A DNA stretch of 64,000 nt, from positions 777,789 through 841,788 of the forward strand of contig KL647292.1 in NCBI GenBank assembly GCA_000727475.1, written 5' to 3'. The notes beneath the pieces were generated by a model. It saw only the letters and a list, made by a program, of their open reading frames with translations, had not been told where the DNA came from and searched no databases. How positions within the stretch are numbered: position 1 is the first letter of the stretch; every line of letters begins with the position of its first letter. The DNA comes from Sarcocystis neurona. Lineage: Eukaryota > Apicomplexa > Conoidasida > Eucoccidiorida > Sarcocystidae. This document shows, piece after piece, positions 10,927 to 22,118 of the stretch. Made by a program: the position numbers and the translations under genes.

Positions 10927-12564
10927 CATATTGCTTTACATATATTATACAGGCGGATACACATGTGCACATCCCGCCATATATGTACGTATACACATGG
11001 ATATACATGTGTACATCTGATTATATATATATATATATTTCGTTTTGCTGTCCTCCCTTATCTCTCTCTCTTTTTCTTACGTATGCAATCGCGTGTATCT
11101 TTGCTCGCTGGAAGCACGTGTGTTTCTACGCAGGCATATGAAGAGATCGACTACCAGCCGTACCCAAAACCTAATGCAACAGCTACACAGAGATCGATAT
11201 GTGTATACTTTTACATATATATATAGATATAGATACACATAGAGAGAAACATTATATATATATACGTATATGTGTACGTCTATGTATATGAGTAGCAGCG
11301 TACGGGTGCATATATACATCTTTCTATGTGTATATATGTGTATCCGTATGTGCAGGTAGGACGTGACTCATGTGGAAGTATAGATATATATGACAGTGGA
11401 CATCCTCGTGCTTCTCTACATTAATACAGACGCAAATGTGAGCACACATATATGCATACATATACATATATACACATATATATATAGACATATTTATATA
11501 CATATATATATGTACAAGTATGTACATGCGTACACATATATATAGATAGATATAGACATGCTTATATATATATGCTCGGGTGTAAGTATATAGATGTGCA
11601 CAGTAAGCTGCTGACATTTGTGTACGTATGGATGTACGCAGGTAATGAAAGCCAGAGGTGTAGAGGGAAGAAAATATTTATATATATATGTGCGTAGAGA
11701 AGCAGACATGCATATTTATCAGTCATCAGAGAGATGGGCCAAACTGCGTTAGCGTATACAAGCTACAGAATCACAAGAACACACCGAAACAGAGGCATGG
11801 GAGACCTAGAAAAAGAGAGAGAGACGATGAACCTGCCGCTGGTGCCGCCGTGGGACCCTGCCGTTCTGTTGTTGCTTTTGCTGCTGTCACACAGCTACTA
11901 TTCGTGCTGCTGCTGCTGCTTCCTCGGAAAGTCTGCACCCGTTACTGGCTGTCTTCATGCTCCCGCTGCTCTAATCCTCCTGCTGCTCCTGCGCTCGCCT
12001 CTGCTACTTCTTCTGCCCAGGGGCTGCCTCTTCCCTCGGACTTGTTGCTACTGCTGCATGGATACTCCTGCTGCTTCTGCTGCGGCTGCTTCTGCTGCGG
12101 CTGCTTCTGCTGTTGCTGTTTCTGCTGCTGCTGTTTCTGCTTCTGCTGCTGCTGCGTCCTGCTTCTGCTGCTGTTGCTTCCTGCATCTGCTTCTGCTTCT
12201 GCTGCTTCTGCTGCTGCTGTTTCTGCTTCTGCTGCTGCTGCGTCCTGCTTCTGCTGCTGTTGCTTCCTGCATCTGCTTCTGCTTCTGCTGCTTCTGCTGC
12301 TGCTGCGTCCTGCTTCTGCTGCTGTTGCTTCCTGCATCTGCTTCTGCTTCTGCTGCTTCTGCTGCTGCTGCTTCTGCTTCTGTTGCTGCTGCTTCTGTGG
12401 CTGTCGCTTGTGCTGCTCCTGCTGGCCTTCTGCTTTTAGCTGCATTTGCTGCTGCTGCTGCTGCCCTTTTAAATTTGGCTGCCGTTGCTGCTGCCTCCGC
12501 TCGTGCTCCAATAGTGTGCCGCTGTTGCTGCTGCTCCTGCTGCTGCCGATGCTGCTGTCCTCAC
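10224..12564 (-). other. Intron 6 of the giant gene
   Basis: 2,341 nt. Donor CTGTGGCAG|GTGAGG at 12565/12564, a near-perfect consensus; acceptor TTTTCTGTGCAG at 10224. 10500-11700 is TA/CA microsatellite. 11870-12560 is CTG-rich and holds a threefold minisatellite. The minus frame remains open for ~200 codons past the donor (Gln/Lys/Ala-rich), so intron retention would not stop translation at once. Confidence 0.5.
12060..12440. repeat. Minisatellite with three long CTG-rich units
   Basis: A block beginning GTCCTGCTTCTGCTGCTGTT and containing GCTTCCTGCATCTGCTTCTG recurs about three times (near 12156, 12241 and 12306), with units of roughly 65-85 bp. The flanks are simpler CTGCTTCTG repeats. 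It lies within intron 6 of the giant gene. Confidence 0.75.
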
Positions 12565-14040
12565 CTGCCACAGAAGATCATCAACTTCTGCGTAGCGGTA
12601 GCTGCCTTTGATCGACAGGGCGTGCCGCACGCGTTCGTTCTCGCTGCCGCTGCTGCTGTTTTTCCTTCGTGGGGTGGCACTACTGCTGCTGCTGCTTCCT
12701 TGGCTTTGGCTATTGCACGTGCAGCAGTCGTTGCTGCTGCTGCTGGTACCGCTGCCGGCATTACTGGTTCTGCCGCTGTTGCTGCTGCAGGCCGCGGCGG
12801 CTCCTGGCTTGGCTGCTCCTGCTGCTTCTATCAAACAAGCTCCAGGTGTTGCAGCACCCGCTCCTTCGACAGCAACAGCAGATAGTACAAACGTAGAATC
12901 AGCAGCAAAGTAATACGCTGAGGCACCAGCAGCAGCAGCAGCACCTTCGAGTGAAAGCGAGGCAGCAGCAGTAGCGGCAGCAGGGGCGAGAGATGCTGCA
13001 CGTACGCGACCGGAAGCAACAGCGTCAGCAGCACCGCGGTGCTGTTGCAGAGGAGCCGCAGCAGCAGCAGGGAACAGCAAGCACCCCACAGAAGAAGGAA
13101 TAGCAGCAGCAGTGTCACCAGACGCCACGTCCGGTACAGCAGCGCCTGCAGCAGAAGGCGACGGCGTCGCAGAAGCAGCCGGGCCTTCACCAGCAGCAGC
13201 AGCGCATGCAGCAGAAAAAGGCGGCAGACAACTTGCTGTTGCTCCTGCTGGGGTGCTCGTGCACGAGGCAGCGGCTCGGCTATCTGCAGCAGTAGTTAAG
13301 GTATTAATCAGCAGTTGGCTGCTACTTTTCTCTGCATTTTTACCGGCGGCCACAGGCTGCTGTGTAGCTGCTGCCTGTTCTTGTTCTCCAAGCCTAGAGG
13401 GACTTCCTTGCTCTGCTGCTGTTGCTTCCCCGGTGCCAAGTTGCGACGCTACTGTCGCTGCTGCTGTCTCGTCTTCTCTACGTGCTGCTGCTGCTGTTGC
13501 CTGCCTTCTGCCTGCTGGTGCTGCTGCTTCTCCTGCTATTGAGTGGAACCCCCCACCCGCGGCTTCTCCTGCCGCGTGTCTAGCCCCTCTTCCTGCTGCA
13601 GCGCGTCCCGCCGCTGCTGCTGCAGCAATGCGATCCGCCGCTGCTGCTGCGATACGACGTGCTGCTGCTGCGGCAGCGTACGTCCGCTCTCGTGTATTCC
13701 CGGCAGCAGTTGCTGCTGCTGTGGCCGCACTAGCAATCATGAACTTTTCCCCTTTGCTGTCATAGCAGCTGCTGCAACTGCTGCTCCCACACTTGCTGCC
13801 GCTGTAGTTGCTGCTGCTGCTTCTTCCGTTGGGCGGTGCACGGCAGTCCCCTCCCTTTTCTACATTCCTGTGTACTTCCCAGCCTCTGCTGCTGCTGCCG
13901 TTGCCACGCGTCGTGCACCTGATGGTGCTCCTGCTGTTGCTGCTGCAGCCTTCGCCGCTGCTGCAGCAGCAGCAGTCTAACGGGCGCAACGGCAGTAGCA
14001 ACAGCTCTTCCGACGGCACTGCAGCACAAGCGCCAATCTG
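12565..14040 (-). CDS. Giant BLTP2/SABRE-like gene, exon 6
   Basis: Codes residues ~11,688-12,179. Acceptor GGTTTTATTATCTGCAG ends at 14041 and the donor is CAG|GTGAGG at 12565; 492 codons, phase 0 at both ends. Mostly Ala, Ser and Gly repeat. Unique parts are SAYYFAADSTFVLSAVAVEG near 12,860-12,920, an alternating hydrophobic strand, and the last residues RHALSIKGSYRYAEVDDLLW just before the donor. The Ala-rich blocks carry Arg, Asp and Glu at codon-sensible places (for example ATAAAARREDETAAATVASQ), supporting this frame. Function alone cannot be told; it is placed in the giant gene by phase, strand and position. Confidence 0.5.
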
Positions 14041-14731
14041 CTGCAGATAATAAAACCGATATACTGCTGCGTCTTCTGCCAGTAATTCCTCGCTTTCTTC
14101 CTCCTCTGCTGTTACTGCTGCTCCTCCTCCTGCTCCTGACGCAGCCGCACGTGCCTGCAAACGAGCGCCAGCAGAGGCAGCAGCAGCGCCTGGCATCAAA
14201 AGCAGCTGCGGCAGCAGAAACAGCAGCGGCAGCAGAAGCAGCAGCAGTAGTGTCGGAGCCCGCAGGGGCAGCAGAAGCAAACGAAACAGCAAAGCACCAA
14301 CAGCAGCATCACGCAGGAACCGGCAGAAGCAGCAAGGGGGTGACAAAAGCAGCAGCGACAGCAGCCGCATCGAGAGCACAAGCGGCAACACAAACAGTAG
14401 CAGAAGCAGCTGCAGCAGAAGCAGCGGCAGCAGAAGCAGCAGCAGCAGCAGAAGAAGCAGCAACAGCAGAATCCGCAGCCGCAGAAGCAGCACCAACTGC
14501 CGAAGGAGCTCGGGTAACAATAGCAGCAGCGGTAGCAGCAACACCGGCAGAAGAAGCAGCGGCAGCAGCGGCGGCACAAGCAGCAGCAGCAGAAGCAAGG
14601 GCGGCTAGCACGGCAGCAGCTGAAGCAGGAGTTGCCGCAGCAACACCGGCAAAAGGAGCAGCAGTAGAGGCAGAAGCAGCAGTGACAGAAGCAGTAGCAA
14701 CAGCAGACGCAGCAGCAGTTGTATTTCTCAC
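14041..14731 (-). other. Intron 5 of the giant gene
   Basis: 691 nt. Donor AACGCGC|GTGAGAAATAC at 14732/14731; acceptor TTATTATCTGCAG at 14041. On the plus strand it is almost wholly GCA/GCG repeat (14160-14730), so the transcribed strand reads TGC repeats, the reverse of the flanking exons at its 5' side. The plus strand has a ~300-codon Ala/Glu/Thr-rich ORF here (14151-15059), which runs antisense into exon 5; I do not treat it as a gene. Confidence 0.5.
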
Positions 14732-17700
14732 GCGCGTTGAGTCGCGTAGAGCAGCTACTACGGGCATCACCGTCAGCCCGGGCGGGAAGATCTTCGTAAT
14801 TATTTCTTCTGCTGTCAGTAGAGGCTTAGCGGCAAATGAGTACTCCTCCGTTTCCCTGGTGTTGCTGTTTTCCTCTTTGCTGCTGCTGCTGCTCTTTTCT
14901 TCGTTGCACCTCCTGCTGCTGCGGGGCCATGCTGCTGCTGCTGCCTCTCCACCCCAGCAGCTACTGTCACTGCCCTTTCTCTCGTTTCGCTCTACCTGCT
15001 GCACCACATCTTCCTGCTGCTGCTCCACCTCCTCTCGCATTTGCTGCTCCACCTGCTGAAGTTTTTGCTGCGGGTGCTCTTCTTCGTGCGTCTGCTGCTG
15101 GTCCTTCTCTTGCGGCTGCTCCAGCTTATCCTGCACCCGCTGCTGCTCTCGTTGCTGCTGAACTCGCTGTTGCTGCTGCAACTTCTGCGTCCGTTGCTGC
15201 TGCTGCTGCTGTTGCACTTGCCGCTGCTGCTGCTGCTCATCCTCCTCACGTACGTGCTCGTGCTGCTGCTCTCTCCCATCTACTTTCCGTCCCGCTCTTC
15301 TCACTGCGAAGACAGCAGCAGCTTTCCACCTGCTGCTGCTGCTTCTTTCTTCACATTCCCTGGCGTCCCCAAAGGACTTCTCGCTTCCTTCTCCTGGTAC
15401 GTGTTGTTGTTGCTGCTGCGCTTCACGCTGCTGCTGCTGCATCTCCCGCTGTTGAGTTTGCAACAGCTGTTGCTGCTCATCTTCACAAGTTGCAGTGGAC
15501 AGCTGCTTTCTCCATTTCAAGGATGATAGCCGCAGTCCTCCCCCTGCCCCACCGAGTGAATGTCTACGAAATACACGCATTCTGTGCTGCTGTTGCTCCT
15601 GCTCCTGCTGCTGTCTCTGCTGCTCCTGCCGCTGTCTCTCGTCCTGCTGCTGCTGCCTCTGCTCCTGCTGCTGCCTCTGCTGCTGCTCATTCTCCTCCTT
15701 CTTCTCCTGGCGGTCTCGCTGCTGCTCCGACTCCTGGGGAAGCTGTGTCGCGTGCTCCTGCTGTAGCTCTTCCACATGCTGCTCCGGCATGCGCGGCTGC
15801 CCCGGCAGCTGATTGCAAGCCCGAGGTGAGACCTCCTTTCGGTTCGCGCACTGCTGCTGTTGTTGCTGTTGTCGTTGGTGCTCTTGCTGTTGCTGCTGAA
15901 ATATTCCTTGCTGCTTCTGCTGCTGCTGGTGTTCCTGCCGCTGGTGTTGGTGTTGCGACTCTTCTTGGTCTTGCTGTTGCTGCAGTTCTTGCTGCTGCTG
16001 GCGTTTGCTGCGGCGTGTTTCAACGTGTCGGCGACACCACTCCGCAGCAGCTCCGACGGCGTGCCGCGAGTGCTCTGCTGCAGCAGCGACAAATCGCCTG
16101 CTACTGTTGCTGCTGCTGTTGCTGCTGCCGGTGTTGCTTCTGGCGCTGTTGCTGCTGCTGTTGATGCAGCTGCTGTCGATGCAGCTGCTGTTGACGCTGC
16201 TTTCAGCGTTGTTGCTGCCGTCGATGATGCTGCTGCTGGTGCTGCACCAAAAAGACTGAGGCAACCCATTCCGCATCGGCAAGGAGTCCAGCAAAGAAGA
16301 GGAAGAGGAGAAGGAGGAGGAGGAGAAAGTGCTGCTGTTGCTGCTGCTGCTGTGGGCGAAGGATGGCAGCGTCACGTTCTCGTCGCCGACGCTATTGAAG
16401 ACGCCAGTGGAAACCAGCGAAATATTGACAATAGCAGCAGAGTCCGCAGCAGCTTCCGAAGCAGCAGCGGCAGCACCGGCTCCAGCGACGGTGGCAGCAG
16501 CAACACTTTTACCGCGGGCTTCATCTTCACGCCGCTGCTGCAGCGGCGGTTGTGCAGCTGCTCGTTCTTCCCCCTGCAGCAGGTGCAACTTCGTGTGAAG
16601 CGGAGAAGCCTTGCCGCTGCTCGTTTCCCTCTTGTTGTTTCCCCGGTCGTTGCCGCTGGTCGTCCTGTTATTGTGGGTGGGCTTGCTGCTGCTTCTGCTG
16701 GTATGAAAGCGCTGTCGCAAAGCCGCGCGTGCTCTTGAAGCTGCTGCAGCTACGACACTGCCACTGGCCCTGCTGCTGCTGCTTCCTTCGTCGCACCCAG
16801 AACCAGAAGCTGCATTTCTACTTTCACTTTCTCTCCCTCTGCTGCTGGTGTTGCTGCTACTGATGTTGCTGCTGCTGGGGTTGCTGCTGCTGCTGTTGCT
16901 GCTGCTGATGGTGTTACTGCTGCTGCTTTTGCTGCTGCTGCTGCGGGTCTTGCTGCTGCTGTGGCGCAGGGGGAAGGCGGCAGTGCGAGACGACAGGCTT
17001 CTGACGATCTCTGCTGCGCTGGAGCGGGTCGCCTGCTGCAGCACTTTCTCCGTTTCTTCTGGCGTTTTTCTGCTGCTTCGCTGAGGCCAAGGGAAAGTCC
17101 TTTGTATGACTCGCTTTATCATCGGCTGCTCCTTCACTTCTCTGCTCTTCCCCCTCTCGTCTTCCTGCTGCTGCGCTTGCAGCTGTTGTCGCTCTTCTTC
17201 GTCTTCCTGCTGCTCTTGCAGGTGGTATTGCTCTTCTTCGTCTTCCTTTTCGTGCTGCTCTTGCAACTGCTGTTGCTCTCCTTCCTCCTCTTTCTGCTGC
17301 TGCAGCAGCAGCTTCTGTTGTTCATCTTTTCCCTCCTTTTGCTGCTGTTCCTGTTGCGGATCGTCTTCTCCCTCCTCATGGTGCTGCAGCAGCAGCAGTT
17401 CCTGTTGCTCTTCTTCTTTCTCCTCCTGCTGTTCTTGCTGCCCTTCCTTTTCTCGCTGCTGCTGCTGCTGCCGCACGTGACGCAGTTGCTCTTCGCCTTC
17501 ACGCTCTTCTCTTCCAGCTGCGTCCCGCTGCGACGACTTCTCCTCGTTTTGCTGCTGATGCTGCACCACCTGTTGCGTCTCCGGCCGCTGCAGCTGCAGC
17601 AACTGCTGCTCCTGCATGGCCCGTTGTTGGTGGCCTTGCTGTTGCTGCTGTTTTTTCTCCGCCTCATCTTCCCTCTCTCGACCGTGGATCTGCTGCTGTG

Positions 17701-19477
17701 GCAGCTGCAGCCCCTGCTGCTCACTTATGCAAGAGACAGGCAGCTCTGCCATTTGCTGCTGCTCTGTTGCTGCTGCTGCTGCAGCTGCTGCAACCCCCTG
17801 TGGCGCGGCACTGAGATAGCAGATCCTCTGCTGTGTTTCTTCCATCTCTTCCTTTCTCTGCTGCTGCTCCCTTTTTTCCGTGTCTGCTCCGTCTTCCTGC
17901 TGCTGCTGCTGCTTCGCTGCTGTCGCCTTCGCCAGTTGATTCTGCTGCAACGAGGACCAAATACTTCCTGCTTCCTCCTGCTGTCGCCTGTCGACCACTT
18001 TGTTGCTTGTTGCTTCCCGTTGCCGGTGCTGCGGGACCGACACTGCTTCTTGTTCTCCTTCGTCCTGCTGCTGCTGTTGCTGCTGCCGTCGTGCGACAAT
18101 CTCCGCCTGTGGCTGCTGCCTCGCCCTCTCTTTCCCTGCCTGCTGCAGCAGCAACAGCCGCTCCCCTGCTTCCTTCTCCTCCCTGCGTATTCTCTGCGCC
18201 GCAGCCCCTCTTGCTGCCGCTTCCTCTGCAGCCTCTTCCTCTCGCTGCTGCTCCTGCTCCAAGGTCTGCTTCTCCTGCTTCTCTTGCTGCTGCCCGAAGG
18301 ACGCGAGTTGCCTCTCGGCCGATCGCGTTTCCCCCTGTTGCTGCTCTCGCCAGGGCGGGTCCTGGTGCTGCAGTTGCTGCTCTCCACCTGCTCGCTGCTG
18401 CTCTTGGTGCTCACCTTCGCAAGCTGCAGCTGCTGCGTTACTGGGTCGCAGCCCCTCGCATGCAGCAACAACGGGGAAACAGCAACCAGCAGCAACGCCA
18501 CCAGCGGCAGCAGTATCAAGTCGCTCATGCAGCTGTTTAGGCCGCTTCTGGGTTGCTGCTGCGTGTGCTGCTGTACGTACGCCAGCTATCCCACTTCCAC
18601 CCTCTTCTTCTCTGTCTTTCTGTAGCAGCTCCTGTAGCGCCACCGCCTGTTGCTGCTTCTTAAACAACTCTTCATGCTGCTGTTGCTGCTGCGGTGGCTG
18701 TGGCAGCAGCTGCTGCAGCCCCTTCTGGGGAAGATCCTGCAGCTCTGCAGGCGGCCACGTATTAAACGTGTGGCGCACCCGTTGCCGCCCGGTGCTGCTC
18801 CTGCTGCCGTTGCTGTTGTGTGGGCTGCCGCTCCTGCTGCTGCTGCCGCTGTGTGGGCTGTAACTTCTGTTGCTGTTGCTGCTGTTCTTGTCCGTCCTGC
18901 TCACATCCCTGCACCCGCTGTTATTGCAACTGCTGCCTCTGCCGTTGCCTCTGCTGCTGCTGCAACAACGCTGCTGAGACCCGGCCGCCTGCGGTGGGGC
19001 GTCGGTCCGGTGCAGCAGCAACAGCTGCTGCGAGGTTCTCCACCACCGCGAAGCTGCTGACAAGGCGCTCGTCTTCGACGTCGACGCAGACGGCAGGTCG
19101 CCTTTCGGCCGCTGCTGTTGCTGCTGCTGTTCTTCGTCTCCTCCTTCCTCCTGCTGCTGCTGCAACTGCTGCTTACCTGAAACGACGAGCCGTTGCTGCT
19201 GCTGCTGCTGCCGTTGCTCTCCGCCCGCAGAGACAGGCCTGCGGTGCTGCTGGGGCTGCTGCTGCGGCTGTTGCTGGTGCTTCTGTGCGAACGAGGGCGA
19301 CTGCTGCTGCGCTCCCCGGAACAGCTGCTGTAGGTCCTGCTGCGGCTTGCCAAGAAGCTGCCGCTGCTGCTGCAGCACTACTCTCCGAGGTTGCTGCTGC
19401 GGCTGCTGCTGTTGCCGTGGCTGGCACGCAGCGGAAGGAGACAAAAACTCGAGTAAGCTCCAGTTGTCCACTGATAT
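14732..19477 (-). CDS. Giant BLTP2/SABRE-like gene, exon 5 (Gln/Glu-rich exon)
   Basis: Codes residues ~10,106-11,687. Acceptor ACATTTACCTGCACAG ends at 19478; donor GCGC|GTGAGA; 1,582 codons, phase 0. It begins ISVDNWSLLEFLSPS, compatible with a beta-strand plus conserved Trp. About 15.1-18.7 kb is strongly Gln/Glu/Lys/Arg-rich (EEEEQQ, EKEGQQEQQEEKEEEQQELL), probably extended helix or coiled coil. The consistent Glu and Asp codons show that this is the real frame. Non-repeat segments are SREVKEQPMIKRVIQRTFPW with TPEETEKVLQQATRSSAAEI, SAAIVNISLVSTGVFNSVGD, RRHSLGGAGGGLRLSSLKWR and the end FAAKPLLTAEEIITKIFPPG through VVAALRDSTR. Odd point: the first 300 nt are also open in a second frame that ends exactly at a perfect splice donor. 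Confidence 0.6.
19177..19477 (-). other. Possible alternative short exon in a different frame
   Basis: After the same acceptor (ending at 19478), a second frame reads DISGQLELTRVFVSFRCVPA, then an Ala-rich run, and reaches the perfect donor TTTCAG|GTAAGC at 19177 one base before a TAA in that frame. The strand-like start is as protein-like as the main frame's ISVDNWSLLEF. It needs phase 1 entry and phase 2 exit, unlike its neighbours. It could be a rival gene model or an alternative splice form; I favour the long exon because of its Gln/Glu codons and phase 0. Confidence 0.25.
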
Positions 19478-20634
19478 CTGTGCAGGTAAATGTTACACAG
19501 ACCATACGATAACGTCTGCAGCCTTTCGCGTGGTGCCTGCCCACATATTTTTCTCTTAAGAACTCTCTGTTCCCTCTTCATAGATTTAAACGAACATCTG
19601 CACAGAGACACCAGCATACCTCACGTTATAAATATTGATGCCCAAACTCACACCTACAAAGTGTGGGGTGTGCGACGGATCAGAGTATTAAACACGCTGC
19701 TTTTTTCAGTTACGTATACATATACACACGTGCAGAGACAGAGACAGGCATATATATATATATATATCTACGTATGTGCAGCAGCAGCAAGCGCCAGTAT
19801 GCTTTTATAGGAAGCCTACACCCATATAACGGCACAAAGGGAGAATAGACGTGTATCTAGGAGGCATATATCTATACGTCTACACCAAGCGCCAACTTAT
19901 ATATATATATCTATATATGTATACATTCATTCACATGTATAGACCAAGCGTCAATACATATGTGTATATATGTGGATGTCACTGTATGTGCGACTGCTTA
20001 CACACCTGTACGTTCGCAGACTTACAAATACGTTAACGTATGTATGTGAACTCGTGTATATATATATATATAGACAAGCCTTTTGTTGCTGTCCAGGTGC
20101 TGCTACTGCTGTTCTTGTCTGGCGATGCTGCAGTGCCGCTGGGACTGCTGCTACGTGCGGCTGCTACGTTTCTTGCGGTTCTGTCGCTGCTCTGCCGCTG
20201 CTGGTCTGCTGCGCCTGCTGCTGCTGCTGGGCTTCCAATGCTCCTCTCCTCGTCGTCATCGCCCGCCGCTGCTGCTGCTCCCGTTCCCGCCGCACTCTGC
20301 ACTGCTGCTTCCTTGCTGCTGCTCTCGAATATTCTGCTGCCGTTGTTGTTGCGACTCTGTCACGGCTGCTGCTCGATCCGCTGCGCCTGCTCGAGCTGCT
20401 GCTCTTCTTTTTTTGTACGAACAGCAGCTCTTTTTCCTGCTCACGTGCCGCTGTGCTGCTTGCTTACCGCTGCTGCTGCTGCTGGTACTGATGCTGCTGC
20501 TAGTGCTGCGGCTGATAATGGTGCTGCTGCTGGTACTGGTGCTGCTTCTGTAAGTGGTGCTGGTCTGCTGCTCACACTGCTGTTGGTGCTGCTGCAGCTG
20601 TTGCTGGCTGTGCTGCTGCATGCGGCTCTCTTAC
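19478..20634 (-). other. Intron 4 of the giant gene
   Basis: 1,157 nt. Donor CATTCAAA|GTAAGAGAG at 20635/20634; acceptor at 19478. Contains TA microsatellite (19750-20070) and CTG-rich repeat (20090-20630). Confidence 0.45.
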
Positions 20635-20901
20635 TTTGAATGATGTGTTGCAGGGGCCGTGTCGCTGCAGCACGGCGACGGCATCAGCGCGGCGAAAGCA
20701 GAAGCAGCAAAGAGGAAGAAGCAGTTGTTCCGTAGTCATGATCTCTCCTGCGTCCTGCTGCTGCTGCTGCATCTCGCTTTGCTTCTGCTGCTCCTCTTCC
20801 CGCTGCTGCAGCTGTCCGGCCGTCTCGCCTTCCTCCGTGCTCTCCTCCGCCCACTCCTGCTGCTGCTGCTTCTTCTTGGGGGCCAACAAGCAGATGCATA
20901 C
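20635..20901 (-). CDS. Giant BLTP2/SABRE-like gene, exon 4 (short)
   Basis: Codes residues ~10,017-10,105. Acceptor TCGGGTGCTGCTGCAG ends at 20902 and donor AAA|GTAAGA is near-ideal; 89 codons, phase 0 at both ends, so it inserts cleanly between exons 3 and 5. It reads VCICLLAPKKKQQQQEWAEE, then a Gln/Glu tract, then EIMTTEQLLLPLCCFCFRRA and DAVAVLQRHGPCNTSFK. The Glu/Trp/Lys codons between CAGs are unlike the surrounding intron, which supports coding. Not recognisable alone. It could be skipped without frameshift. Confidence 0.5.
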
Positions 20902-22118
20902 CTGCAGCAGCACCCGACAAGAAGAAGCAGCAGCAGCAGCACAGCAGAAGCCAACAACAGCAGCGGCTGTCCCTCTCGACAGACAACCACGTGCACTACT
21001 CAAAAAGAAGAGAGACGAAGAAAGGAAGAGAAATAAAGAGAGAGCAATTCGAACGTGTAAATACAGGTAGCGCTACTCACGCCTTTATATATATCTACAT
21101 GTCAGAGAGAGAAACACGTACACAGAAAGAGACAGATTTTAACAGATAAAAACAGACGGCGCTACATATATATATATATATATAGCGAAGGAGAGAGAGA
21201 AAGAGACTCCAACATGTAAAACCAGGTCGCAATATATATATATATATATGTACTGTTATTAGTGAACACGCATACAGATAGCGATTAATATTTGTACGTG
21301 AATTTATATATATATATATATATATATGCGCGGGATGTCGACAAAGAGGCAAGCGCGTACACATATATATAGACACATATATATATATGTGGACTCCTGA
21401 AGATGCATACCACGGTGCGCTTGGATGGTGGCCTCAATTGCTTTGTCTGCAGTCCATACAGAGACGCACGCACATATATATATATATATATATTTCTACG
21501 TGTAGGTGTAGATATATGGTTCTTATGAATATATATATACATGTTTGTCTACGAGAACTCTTATTAGTAGATATGCTTTTGCTGATCCTAATATATACAT
21601 CTGTGTATATACGTATATAAGGCGTCAAGGTAGTCGATATGTTGCTGCTAACGTGTTGTACACATATATATATATATGTATGCGCGAAGCGCAGTTCGTA
21701 TGTTCCTGCTGGTCGTCCACATATATACGTATATGCTTAAGACCCAGTACTAGTAAATATGCTTCTGCTGGCCGTCATATAATATATGTGTTCCAGATAG
21801 AGATAGAGGAAGACAGAGAGAAAGAGATACGAAGTACTGTAGTTTCCTGCTGGCCTTGTGCACGTATTTTGTGTGCAGGAAGTGCTACCCTGCGCCCGAG
21901 GAAGAAATATCGACGGCCGACGGCGTGTTTCTGCAGGGCGCGGGGGCCGTCGCATGGGAAAGACGCAGAAGCCCCCAGCGGGACCGCAAGCGCAGATGTG
22001 TGGATACGCACACCACGCCAGGGGGCAATGCTGCTGCTTCATCTGCGAAGAAAGTGCTGCGGAGAAACACCCAGTGGAAGCTCGGATGTGCCGGTGAGAA
22101 AGAGGAGAGATGTATTAC
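20902..22118 (-). other. Intron 3 of the giant gene
   Basis: 1,217 nt. Donor CACGAG|GTAATACA at 22119/22118; acceptor at 20902. 21050-21780 holds many short TA runs with purine-rich spacers. A rival small exon (22042-21889, starting MKQQHCPLAWCAYPHICACG after TTCTTCGCAG) is open but has a poor donor (GTAGCA), so it is not included. Confidence 0.45.

Noticed and set aside
14151..15059. 300-codon Ala/Glu/Thr-rich plus-strand ORF
   Set aside because: It is the antisense of intron 5 and the end of exon 5; GCA repeat keeps it open and it runs into antisense Leu/Cys sequence.
16961..18625. 554-codon Leu/Phe-rich plus-strand ORF
   Set aside because: Antisense shadow of the Gln/Glu/Lys exon: CTC/CTG/TTC reverse the GAG/CAG/GAA codons. 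Gln/Glu on the minus strand is the sensible reading.
21889..22042. Small exon (MKQQHCPLAWCAYPHICACG) between exons 3 and 4
   Set aside because: The acceptor is good but the donor is GTAGCA, and the phase does not fit the neighbours; the simpler phase 0 model was kept.
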